Of a stretch of DNA of 64,000 bases, positions 1-8,685 are shown one piece after another. The notes under the pieces were generated by a model. The model worked only from the letters and a program-made list of their open reading frames with translations, was not told where the DNA came from and did no database searches. Both the position numbers and the translations under genes were made by a program. The first letter of the stretch is position 1. Every line of letters starts with the position of its first letter. This DNA is from Fen-1254 sp963778945 (GTDB lineage Bacteria; Bacteroidota; Ignavibacteria; UBA10030), in contig CAVZWL010000025.1 in assembly GCA_963778945.1 (NCBI GenBank), positions 1 through 64,000 of the forward strand, given 5' to 3'.

Positions 1-86
1 GAATCCGTGAAAAAAAATTGTCCCGCGGGTTTTCGTGACGTCCCCTTCAAAATCAACTGAAGGAAAATAATCCTCCAGAAACCAAT

Positions 87-563
87 TTGACTTTATTACG
101 GTTAATAAACAATGGCCATAGTGAATCAGAAGCCATTGAAATGATTGCCTGGTGTATTGCAAGCGATGTCTATTATATTTTAAAAAGACCATTGGAAATT
201 GAAGTTCATGATTACGGTCTCTTTCCCGTTTTTATTTTCTTTCAATTTCTCGGTTTATCTTCAAAATATTCATTAATTGATATGAATAGTTCTAAATATT
301 TACACAAACCCAGAATGCCCTTACCATATCCTAAAATTTTTGCTTGGCTTTTCCCAGAAAATCTCCAAGTCCGTAGTCCCTTAACCCGCTTGGCTTTTAA
401 AGCGAAATATCATCCCGAGGCATATCCCTCTTTAACAGGCATCCATCCTCATATCATTGTGACACACATACAATTCTTATTAAAAGAAGATTTTACCACG
501 CGGTTTCATTTTTCTTCCTGGAAAAGGACATTGAGATCGCATTTGGCGTATTTCACAGATTAA
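87..563 (+). pseudogene. Unassigned reading frame in decayed region
   Basis: An open frame of 158 codons that I do not recognise. It is rich in aromatic and proline residues and has no clear motif, signal peptide or membrane segment. It lies directly upstream of, and in the same direction as, the broken transposase, and everything in the first 5 kb is disrupted, so it is probably part of a decayed mobile gene rather than a working protein. No convincing ribosome binding site is visible before its first ATG. Treat as a remnant of unknown origin. Confidence 0.2.
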
Positions 564-662
564 TCCAATCGAACCCTTAGAAGATCTCCCGTTGGGTGGA
601 TCTCAAGATCATATTACTTCGACAATGCCCGAGGTGGTCCCTTTGAACTACCATTTTTTCCC

Positions 663-2040
663 ATGCTCTTAGAAGTCCTCAAGAATGAACTCGCCCACAT
701 TTTGAAGAACATTCCTAAGAATTGGGATGCCGGGCCCGCTTATCCGCCCTCGCTCGTCCGATCGTGGAGACAATTGCCCTGCAGTGCCGGGCTTTTTATC
801 GATGAAGAGAATCGTGTATCAGGTCGGTCTGGGCCAGTTCCCGCTTCGCGAATCTCATTTTTAACGATTGAATTGTTTGCCCATTTATGGTTTTGGGAAT
901 TACATTTACGCATGCCGGATTATTGGGGAGAATCCGATCTGGATGAAGGCATTACAATTGGTTAAGAAGCCTAATCATACCACACTCTCTCATTTTCGCA
1001 CGGAATTAGGCGAGGACTTCTTCAGGCAGTTTTTTACACAGATCACTAAATTGTTGATCGCTTTTGGTTTTCTTGCCCCAGATGCCCAGTGAGTTGTGGA
1101 TTCAGTTCCGGTGCATGCCAACGTGAATTTTGCCCGTGCTAATGTCCTGCCGACTTTGGATGAAGCCCAGATAGAATCTCTATTTACGGATCTCGATCTC
1201 ATTCCAGTAGAAGAAGTGCTCACGGCGTGGGGCATTAAGATCACGAAGAAACGGAAATATCCCATCGATGCTTTGATTCGGGTCATTGTGCTCGAATGCG
1301 AAGGAGGCTTTCTCCGCGATCCAGGTCTGAAATATTTGACCAAGAATGATCATATAGCCACGATAGTAGGGTTTACCCCCAATGTCATTGCTTCGGATTC
1401 GATAATGACGATATTCTTAAAAAATGTCCTTCTCCGGAAGAAATAATGCGGCTTTTGCATCCCCAGCTTGTCATGTTCTTCCACTTGGAAACCGCTGTCG
1501 ATTAATACGATCCATTATTTTTTTTGGTGAATTACGGAAAGGCAAGCCGCTCCCCGAAATGATGCCCGGATCGGTTACTGTGCAGCGAAAAAACTGGCTT
1601 TTTTAGGATTCCGGTTGCACTTGGGAATGGCCGTCGACGAGGGCATTGCTTTGGGGTTTGAAACAACCCCTGCCAATTTTACTGACCGGAAAAACCTTCC
1701 CGAAACTCTGGGGAGATCTGGATCTCGCTGGCTTTTTAGAGTGGATTGATCAAACGTATGGAGATAATGCCGATTATACCCCTGAAAACATTGCTTTGGT
1801 AACCCAAGCAGGCAAACAGCCATGTTTTCATTTCGAAAGCCGAAACTGGTAAGCATCCAAAACATCCCCGCCAAGCTCGGCGAAAATCGCGGAAACGTTC
1901 CAAAATTGAAGCATACAATGGAATATCATGTCTAAACTTTAATATCGAACACATCCGGGTACATGGGCTTGCGAAGGTAACTATCGTATGCGCGTTGGGA
2001 TCATCTTTGTGGAATTTATTGATATTATTAAGTAAAATCG
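663..2040 (+). pseudogene. Decayed DDE transposase
   Basis: Pieces of one transposase occur in order but in different frames. Around 960-1090 there is a helical segment (TLSHFRTELGEDFFRQFF). An in-frame TGA at 1090-1092 is followed by VVDSVPVHANVNFARAN, where the Asp fits the first catalytic acid of the DDE fold. Around 1600-1670 another frame reads GFRLHLGMAVDEGIALGFE and TPANFTDRKNLPETL, a typical core segment. At about 1930-2010 a third frame reads IEHIRVHGLAKVTIVCAL, like the C-terminal helix of IS1182/IS5-type transposases. At least three frameshifts and one stop make it non-functional as read. No terminal inverted repeats were identified, so element limits are unknown. The DDE assignment is good; the family within it is a guess. 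Confidence 0.6.
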
Positions 2041-2349
2041 AAAATAGATATGAAGATCACTTGAGCGTAAAGAGCTTTTCGGCGAAAAAACGGCAGATTA
2101 TGAGGTCGAATTGATTTCCACTTTTAAAGGATCAAAAAGAGTTTGATTTAGAAAAATATCTTGCCGCCCTCGATGCATTACAATAATAAAACATAATTAA
2201 GGTTACAAATTGGATTTATTCAAAATAAGCATTAGAAATATAAATTGGAAATTTCCTTTAATTTTCATCTTATTTTATCAAGCCATAATCTTTCGATTTC
2301 TACAGATCCTTCTTGATTACGATTATCCAAACTTAATAAGAGTTTTTTC
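2041..2349. other. AT-rich stretch without a supported gene
   Basis: Follows the transposase remnant. Short frames on both strands are interrupted and none has a recognisable motif. The plus-strand frame running from here to about 2480 is the complement of the pRiA4b remnant and is not counted. Confidence 0.4.
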
Positions 2350-2935
2350 GATAAAACGGCTATTGATCGGGAAGATATTGTGTTGGGATTTCCATTTTGT
2401 CTGGATCAAAGGTTTTATTAATCCGGGACATGAGTTCTTTTTCTTCAGCCGTTCTTTTATGAGGATTTTCAAAGAGATCTAGAATTTGGGCATATTCCCA
2501 TAATCCCCACACTCTTCAGGTGGTGCCGCCCGCGCGACCTATGCAGACAGGATATTTTCTATTTGGATCGATTTGAATAATTTTTTCAAGGATAATTTCA
2601 TGAAGACATTTCCCGCCAAAATCAAATTGATAACTGATTTTTTTCTGATATGGAGAAAAAGATAGAATATCTCGAAGTTGGATGTGATCTTCATCAAAAT
2701 CATTTTCGGACATTTCTTCCTTATTTTCTTCTTTCATCATAGTTTCATATTCTTTTTCAATGGAATTTCATCATCAATTTGAAGAGAATTTTGCGCTTCT
2801 TATCAGAATATTATCATATACTTTTAGCCCGGGACGAAGAATAAACGTAGAATAACCCACATTTTTTCCATTGAAACACATCTTGAAGAATACGATGCAA
2901 ATTGGCAAGAATATCCGTAATCTTTTAACAAAATT
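2350..2935 (-). pseudogene. pRiA4b ORF-3-like protein remnant
   Basis: The minus strand carries the signature order of the plasmid pRiA4b ORF-3-like family (PF07929) spread over three frames. Near 2890 there is LHRILQDVFQWKK. At 2516-2740 there is SYQFDFGGKCLHEIILEKI then DPNRKYPVCIGRA. Just downstream, one frame over, comes RAAPPEECGDYG (the PPEDxGG-type motif), and then WEYAQILDLFENP continuing to about 2370. At least three indels separate the pieces. The biochemical role of the family is not known; it is common near mobile elements. Its neighbour on the same strand is the leucine-rich-repeat remnant upstream. Confidence 0.65.
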
Positions 2936-3123
2936 ATTTCCAAATTTTCGGTTTAATCAGTTTTATTATAATTTTTAATTGAAAAAATGCGTGGAGGTCG
3001 ATCCTCAGGCGTTTTTCTTATTGAATACGAAGGGGTTAAAAGATCCTTGAAAACAGAATCAATGTCAAAATCAAGAATATCTTCCGAAACTTCTCCAGTC
3101 TCGGTATTTATATCAATTTTGGC

Positions 3124-5078
3124 TTAATGATCATCAATATCATCTGGATTCTTTTCCCATACTTCAATCCCTTTAGTTCGGATTTGATCCAACTCTTCCG
3201 AAGATTCTTCCATTGTGAAAGAATCCACTATTAAAATTTGTAGTGATGGAAGAGAAAGCATTCTGGGGGGAAACTTTTCAAAAGCAACCCCCGAAATATC
3301 CAGAATTTTTAACGCAGCGAGATGACACACGGACTCTGGTAATTGTTTTAATCTATTATCCGTCGAATAAAAGCATAACGAGTTGTGTTAATTCTCCAAT
3401 TCGAGGAGACATCTCGATAATTGGATTAAATTGTAAATCTAAACATTTTAACTGCTTTAACTTACCAATTTCATCTGGGATTTGAGTTAAAAAATTTTGG
3501 CACAACAATAAATATTCTAAATTTGAAAATCGAAAGAGATTTCCAAAATATTGTCTAAAACAATTAAAGGACAAATCCAACAACCGTAAGTTTCTGAAAT
3601 TCTTGAAGGAAAGTGGTAAAAAACAAGCATTTTCATCATGAAAAGTAAAGGATTCTAACCGATTTTCCTTGGGCAACTCATATGGAATATGATTCGCAAC
3701 TATTTCATTATCTAATCGAAACCGTTTTAATTGCGGAAAATTTGCCAGATTTGGAAAATGATTTGACATACCAAACACATCCAATTCCGTCCATGAATTT
3801 TCAATTTTTCCAAAGAGTCCTCATGAAGTTTGAATTCATTCGGAGAAAGATATTTGTAATCACGTAATAAAACGTTTTGGATTCGCTGAAGCCCTCTTTT
3901 TTCCTTCAATTCTAACAAATCGTAAAAGTCCCTCTGGTTCTAAATTATATGTGATTCATTATAGAGAAGATATGCCAATTTCTTCCCAATTTGAAATCGG
4001 ATCTTCAAGAATTTGATTTATGCGGTGTCTCTGATTTGCGTTTAGAAAGGAAAAGGAATCACCATTTTCCGGTCAGAATCATCATAGATAAATACCATAT
4101 TAATTACCTCACGGATTCATTGTCGGATATTCAAATCTGCTTATTGATGAAAGGATTTTTTGATCGTATCCGCAACATTCCGATCAATGCCGGGTATGGT
4201 ATCCTTCAGGGAAAATGTTAAAAGAAAAATTGATTGGGGGAATTTTAGGAATCATATCGCGGGAAATTGTAACCACACCCAAATGAGGTAACAAGTCTCG
4301 CGCAAAATGTGGGAAATGTCTTAAACGGATTTCCAAATGATTTCCAAGTAAGTGAGATTTTCCATCAATTTCATTGAAGTAGGTAATGTTTTAAATGGTT
4401 GTAGGATAGGTTGAGATGTTCGTACAGCGGGAGTTCCCCTATTGATTCAGGAATGACCCGCGATTTGATCGCGATCGACGGAGAGTGAACGTAATTTGGT
4501 TAATAATCCAATTTCGGGGGGAATATTTTGAAGAAGATTAAAACCTAACTCCAATTATTGCAGATTGGGGAGTTCCGTGAGTATAAAGGGAATGGATTCA
4601 AATTGATTCCTTCATAATTACAATTTCCGTAATTGAGTCAAGTTTTTAAATGTATCTGGTAATTGCTTTAAGCCATTAAACCGGAGATTTAGCTGGATTA
4701 AACGATGCAAGTTACCAAATTCCACGGGTAATTCGAGAAGTTTATTTTCCATTAAATCCAACGTTGTGAGATATTTTAAGTTTCCAAAAAATTCTGGAAG
4801 TTTTTCCAACAGTTTCGCTGGGGAGGGCCAATTTCCCCACATGCCCCGCATTTCTACTTGTGGGTCAGGTAGTAGCTTACCGATGCCGTTTGAAATTGGT
4901 TTTTCAAGGGGATTTCTTTTCCCATAACTTCTTCGAGTGCCAGCATTACCGCAATTTTCCTTATTCGGGAATATGACCCCATGATAATTGTCAACCATTG
5001 TTTGCAATCCTTTTCTGGATTCGTTATTATTAGTGTGATGTTCATTGACAAATGAGATTGATTTTCTTGATACTTCAA
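3124..5078 (-). pseudogene. Leucine-rich-repeat protein(s), decayed
   Basis: Several minus-strand frames (3124-3330, 3356-3784, 3727-3918, 4618-5007 and shorter pieces at 4220-4617) contain leucine-rich repeats of about 23 residues, for example LKYLTTLDLMENKLLELP, LHRLIQLNLRFNGLKQLP and LKQLKCLDLQFNPIIEM. The consensus LxxLxxLxLxxNxLxxLP is clear. Repeats continue across the gaps in other frames, so one or two long LRR genes have been broken by many indels. The last frame ends in an acidic tail (NPDDIDDH). No signal peptide or anchor is visible. LRR proteins bind other proteins, but no target can be named. The region is more AT-rich than the DNA after 5.6 kb. Confidence 0.65.
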
Positions 5079-5253
5079 TTCATTAAAAATAAATAATGTT
5101 TTTGTTAACCTATTGCCAATAAAATCCGTTCTTCTCTTACAAGAAACATTTATAGCTCATTGTGTTAATCTGGTCGAATTATTTTCGGCTTAAATCCTTT
5201 AGGGATTTTCATATACCCTTTAAAATTGGACCTTTTCCCATGGTTCGAGGGTT
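5079..5253. other. Non-coding spacer before tandem repeats
   Basis: AT-rich sequence with no open frame of note and no recognised site; it ends where the 63-bp repeat array begins. Confidence 0.4.
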
Positions 5254-5550
5254 ATAATTGCAGATTTCAGAATTCAGATTGAAGAATTGTGAAGATATCA
5301 GTCTCAGATGAGATCAATAATTGCAGATTTCAGAATTCAGATTGAAGAATTGTGAAGATATCGGTCTCAGATGAGATCAATAATTGCAGATTTCAGATTG
5401 AAGAATTGTGGAGATATCAGTCTCAGATGAGATCAATAATTGCAGATTTCAGAATTCAGATTGAAGAATTGTGAAGATGGCAGTTTCAGATGAGGTCAAT
5501 AATTGCAGATTTCAGAATGCAGATTGAAGAAATGGGAATATTTCAATCCA
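5254..5550. repeat. 63-bp tandem repeat array, about 4.7 units
   Basis: Units start at 5254, 5317, 5380, 5436 and 5499, each opening with ATAATTGCAGATTTCAGA. The period is 63 bp, except that the third unit is 56 bp because it lacks 7 bp (AATTCAG). Units 1-4 are nearly identical; the fifth diverges after about 35 bp. Unit length is a multiple of three, but no conserved open frame runs through it. It separates the decayed AT-rich region from the envelope gene block. Confidence 0.9.
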
Positions 5551-5649
5551 ATAGTATGAGATAAATCAATCTAATCCTGCCGTCATCCTTCCTCAAATAA
5601 AAAAAACATCCTTGCAGATCATTATCTATTCGCTCTTTCTTGATTTTCC

Positions 5650-6264
5650 TTAATTCCAATATGTTTGAAAAAATATTATCGGATCGATAAAATATTTCTC
5701 CAATTCATCGACGGAGTAACATATCAATGAATATGAATTATAAAATCGATCGGGATTTGTAAAGGTCGGTTTTAATGATGTCGGCTTTATTTTGATTATT
5801 TCGAGATGGAAATGATCGAATTGCCAGCCGTAGCGGTCCAATTCGCCTTTATTCATAAACCTCGCCATAGGTGCTTCCGGCTGAACATCCGAGTTTATAT
5901 CGACGCATACTCCGGCAATATGTTCGTAAAGAGACCAGAATTTTTTATTGTCCAATTCGTGCTCTATAATGAGCTGAGCATAAGGACCATCCGTTCTTTT
6001 ACTTATGACGATGCCTTTTGCTATCGGATAAATCGGATCATTATCATAGTTCCCATCCGGTCTTTTGATATCGACCCCGGTATGATAATGGGAAGGAATA
6101 TCTTTTCGAGCTTTTCTTTTAACCCCAAAAGCTCCGATCGACGTCAATTCCAATTGTGACAATGAATGCCGATCTTTCGTATGGATAGGAAGGAATACTC
6201 GGCTTTCTTGGTTCGGATTAATCAACCCGTTCAATAAAATCGCTATTAATAATCCCGCTATCAT
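5650..6264 (-). CDS. M23 family metallopeptidase
   Basis: Zinc endopeptidase of the LytM/M23 type, expected to cut peptide cross-links in peptidoglycan or to regulate such cutting. The metal site is visible: HTGVD at about residue 61 supplies the H-x(3)-D pair and FDHFHLEI at about residue 149 supplies HxH. A hydrophobic N-terminus (MIAGLLIAILLNGLINP) looks like a signal peptide or anchor, so it should act in the periplasm. It lies 37 bp downstream of the pbpC gene on the same strand, so the two are probably co-transcribed and share a role in cell wall turnover. At 204 residues it is a compact single-domain member. Confidence 0.85.
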   Translation of the reverse strand: MIAGLLIAILLNGLINPNQESRVFLPIHTKDRHSLSQLELTSIGAFGVKRKARKDIPSHYHTGVDIKRPDGNYDNDPIYPIAKGIVISKRTDGPYAQLIIEHELDNKKFWSLYEHIAGVCVDINSDVQPEAPMARFMNKGELDRYGWQFDHFHLEIIKIKPTSLKPTFTNPDRFYNSYSLICYSVDELEKYFIDPIIFFQTYWN

Positions 6265-6301
6265 AGAAAGTGCAGTGCAAGTTCCCTTGAAAAAGAATTA
6301 T

Positions 6302-8629
6302 TTATTCTACCGTAATGAAAACCGGCATACTTGTTACTTGTCGGCCGTCTAAATTACCGAATAATTGAAAACGATAAATTCCTTTTTCCAATTTCCACTG
6401 TACGCCTTGTTCACCAAACGGCATATCCTGTGTCCCATTCACCCTTAGAACGGTCTGAGAAATATTTTTCGGCACAAAACCCGCTATTGTAATGATCTGA
6501 TATTCCGGCCTTAAAACCGGGTCGATTTTAAAATAATCTCCGGTGTTGGGAGAAACAATCATAAGCCGCTTAACACGTTCATCGGCCGTCAACATATTTG
6601 TCACACGCTGTGCATTTTTTGGAGGAACCGGCAAGCCCTCATTGAATGCCCATTGCTTATATTCTTCAGGAAATATCTCATAAATTTCTTTTCCCCCCGC
6701 TTCGTCCTGCCCCCCTGTTAAATATTCCCTATGAATATCGCACTTTTCTTTCGGCACTTTGCCTTTGATGAATAATTCACTGATAGTTTTTTTACAAAGG
6801 CTTGTCGGGATTTTTCCGGATCGTCCGCATACGGTTTGTTTTATTATATTGTCCGGAATTATAAAATTCTCAGCCGGTTGACCGTAGGGAGGCGAATGCA
6901 AGAGCGTCATGATATCGGTGAATATCGGACCCGCACCGCTGACTCCGGACACATGATGCATTTCTTTTCCATCAAAATTTCCGACCCACACGCCGACCGT
7001 ATAGCGGGTTGTATAACCGATGGTCCAGTTATCCTTATAGTCCTTTGTCGTTCCGGTCTTTACGGCGCATTGAAAAGGAAAACGAAAGTTTGCTCCAAAG
7101 GCCGGTCTTCGCGCAATGTCGTCTTTTAAAATGCTTGTGATAAGGTATGCTGCAGATTCATCATACACTCGATGGGAAGAGTTAGACAGACTATCACCCG
7201 TCAATAAGATAGCCGGTTTCCAAATACCTCTGTTTGCAAGAGCCATATACGCTGTGGTCAATTCAAGAAGCGATACTTCGGCATTTCCCAGTGTGAGACC
7301 ATATCCATAAAATTCCGCATCATTCTCCAGCGATGTAAAACCGAGATCTTTTAATTTTTCCAACAACGCCGATTTACCGATAGACTGTAATGCACGCACA
7401 GCGGGCACGTTGTAAGAACACGCAAGCGCTGTCCGCAAACGCACCGGTCCATGATAATGTTTATCGTAATTTTCAGGAACATAATCTCCGTGGTGATCGG
7501 GTATTGCTGTGGGGATATCGGCCAGTATCGTCGCGGGCGTAAAACCATGTTCGATCGTTAATGTGTACATAAACGGTTTTATTGCAGAGCCTGGCTGGCG
7601 CCGGGCAATCACACCGTTCACCTGGCCGTTATGAGTCGAGTCAAAAAAATCCGCAGATCCTATAAGAGCTCGTATTTCTCCTGTTTTATTTTCGATGATG
7701 ATAACTGCCGCATTATGGACATTTTTCTGTTCCAGTTTTTTCAAATGACCGCGTACGAGCCATTGCAGGGGTTCCTGTAATGAATAATCGATTGTTGTTT
7801 TTATTGTGCCCGTTCCCCGGCGACTCACATCCATTTCCTCGACAAGTTCTATAACATGGGGAGCCTTAAAATGAGTCTGATTCGGAACTATTTGGATCGG
7901 CTGCTTGACAGCCCGGTCAAACTCTTCCATGGAAATCCTTCGCTGACTGTACATCCTCTGGAGTATATCTCGCTCGCGAGCCGCTGCGGCATGAATATTC
8001 CTGTTGGGATTGAGGACGGACGGAGCGTTCGGAAGGGCAGCAAGAAATGCAGATTCCGCGAGGGAAAGATCTTTTGCCGGCTTGTCGAAATACCAGCGCG
8101 AAGCCGCTTCGATGCCGTATAATTGGTTTCCATAAGGGGCGCGATTGAGGTACTGTTCAAGGATTTCCTGTTTTGAAAGCATTCTCTCCAAACGAATTGC
8201 TCTCCACATTTCGACAATTTTTGAGCCGAGAGTCCGGGGGTGAGGATATACATTGCGAATCACCTGCTGGGTGAGCGTCGATCCTCCGGATTTGAAACGT
8301 AAAGCGGCAATATTCTCAATAATCGATCTCGCAATAGCAATAGGATCTATGCCCGGGTGATAATAGAATCGCCTATCCTCTACGGCAAGAGTGGCATCCT
8401 GGACATTTTTCGCAATAGCCGAAAGAGGCATCCATTCACCTCGCCCGTGTTCATCATTGAGGAACTCACGGAGAACAATGCCGTTCCGATCGACAATGCG
8501 CAATGATTGCATTGAACGTTTATCAAAATCCCTTTGCGGCAGCCTTACCAGTGAGGAAAGAATAAGAATAAGAATCAGCACAAAAGAAATAATTCCGGCA
8601 TAGCTGCAAATCAATAGTATTTTCTTCAT
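6302..8629 (-). CDS. pbpC: Penicillin-binding protein 1C
   Basis: Bifunctional class A PBP that polymerises lipid II and cross-links glycan strands. After one N-terminal transmembrane segment (residues 5-27) comes a GT51 transglycosylase with EDRRFYYHPG, GGSTLTQQ and RAPYGN motifs. A penicillin-binding transpeptidase domain follows with SAIK (active-site SxxK, near residue 340), SYN (near 400) and KTGT (near 520). The last 80 residues fit the PBP1C C-terminal domain. Length 775 fits the family. It lies just downstream of the alpha-2-macroglobulin gene, the classic PbpC-YfhM partnership, in which the macroglobulin traps invading proteases while PBP1C repairs the wall. Confidence 0.95.
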   Translation of the reverse strand: MKKILLICSYAGIISFVLILILILSSLVRLPQRDFDKRSMQSLRIVDRNGIVLREFLNDEHGRGEWMPLSAIAKNVQDATLAVEDRRFYYHPGIDPIAIARSIIENIAALRFKSGGSTLTQQVIRNVYPHPRTLGSKIVEMWRAIRLERMLSKQEILEQYLNRAPYGNQLYGIEAASRWYFDKPAKDLSLAESAFLAALPNAPSVLNPNRNIHAAAARERDILQRMYSQRRISMEEFDRAVKQPIQIVPNQTHFKAPHVIELVEEMDVSRRGTGTIKTTIDYSLQEPLQWLVRGHLKKLEQKNVHNAAVIIIENKTGEIRALIGSADFFDSTHNGQVNGVIARRQPGSAIKPFMYTLTIEHGFTPATILADIPTAIPDHHGDYVPENYDKHYHGPVRLRTALACSYNVPAVRALQSIGKSALLEKLKDLGFTSLENDAEFYGYGLTLGNAEVSLLELTTAYMALANRGIWKPAILLTGDSLSNSSHRVYDESAAYLITSILKDDIARRPAFGANFRFPFQCAVKTGTTKDYKDNWTIGYTTRYTVGVWVGNFDGKEMHHVSGVSGAGPIFTDIMTLLHSPPYGQPAENFIIPDNIIKQTVCGRSGKIPTSLCKKTISELFIKGKVPKEKCDIHREYLTGGQDEAGGKEIYEIFPEEYKQWAFNEGLPVPPKNAQRVTNMLTADERVKRLMIVSPNTGDYFKIDPVLRPEYQIITIAGFVPKNISQTVLRVNGTQDMPFGEQGVQWKLEKGIYRFQLFGNLDGRQVTSMPVFITVE

Positions 8630-8640
8630 AGTACTTCATT

Positions 8641-8669
8641 CGATCCCGAAAAAAATATTCCCGGGATCG
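8641..8669. terminator. Intercistronic hairpin
   Basis: CGATCCCG at 8641-8648 pairs with CGGGATCG at 8662-8669 around an A/T-rich loop. It sits between the alpha-2-macroglobulin stop and the pbpC start. There is no strong T-run, so it may be a weak terminator or a transcript-stabilising hairpin. Confidence 0.45.
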
Positions 8670-8685
8670 AAATATTAAAAACAAT

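Noticed and set aside
5254..5550. Possible CRISPR array
   Set aside because: Units are contiguous 63-bp tandem repeats with no unique spacers and no cas genes nearby.
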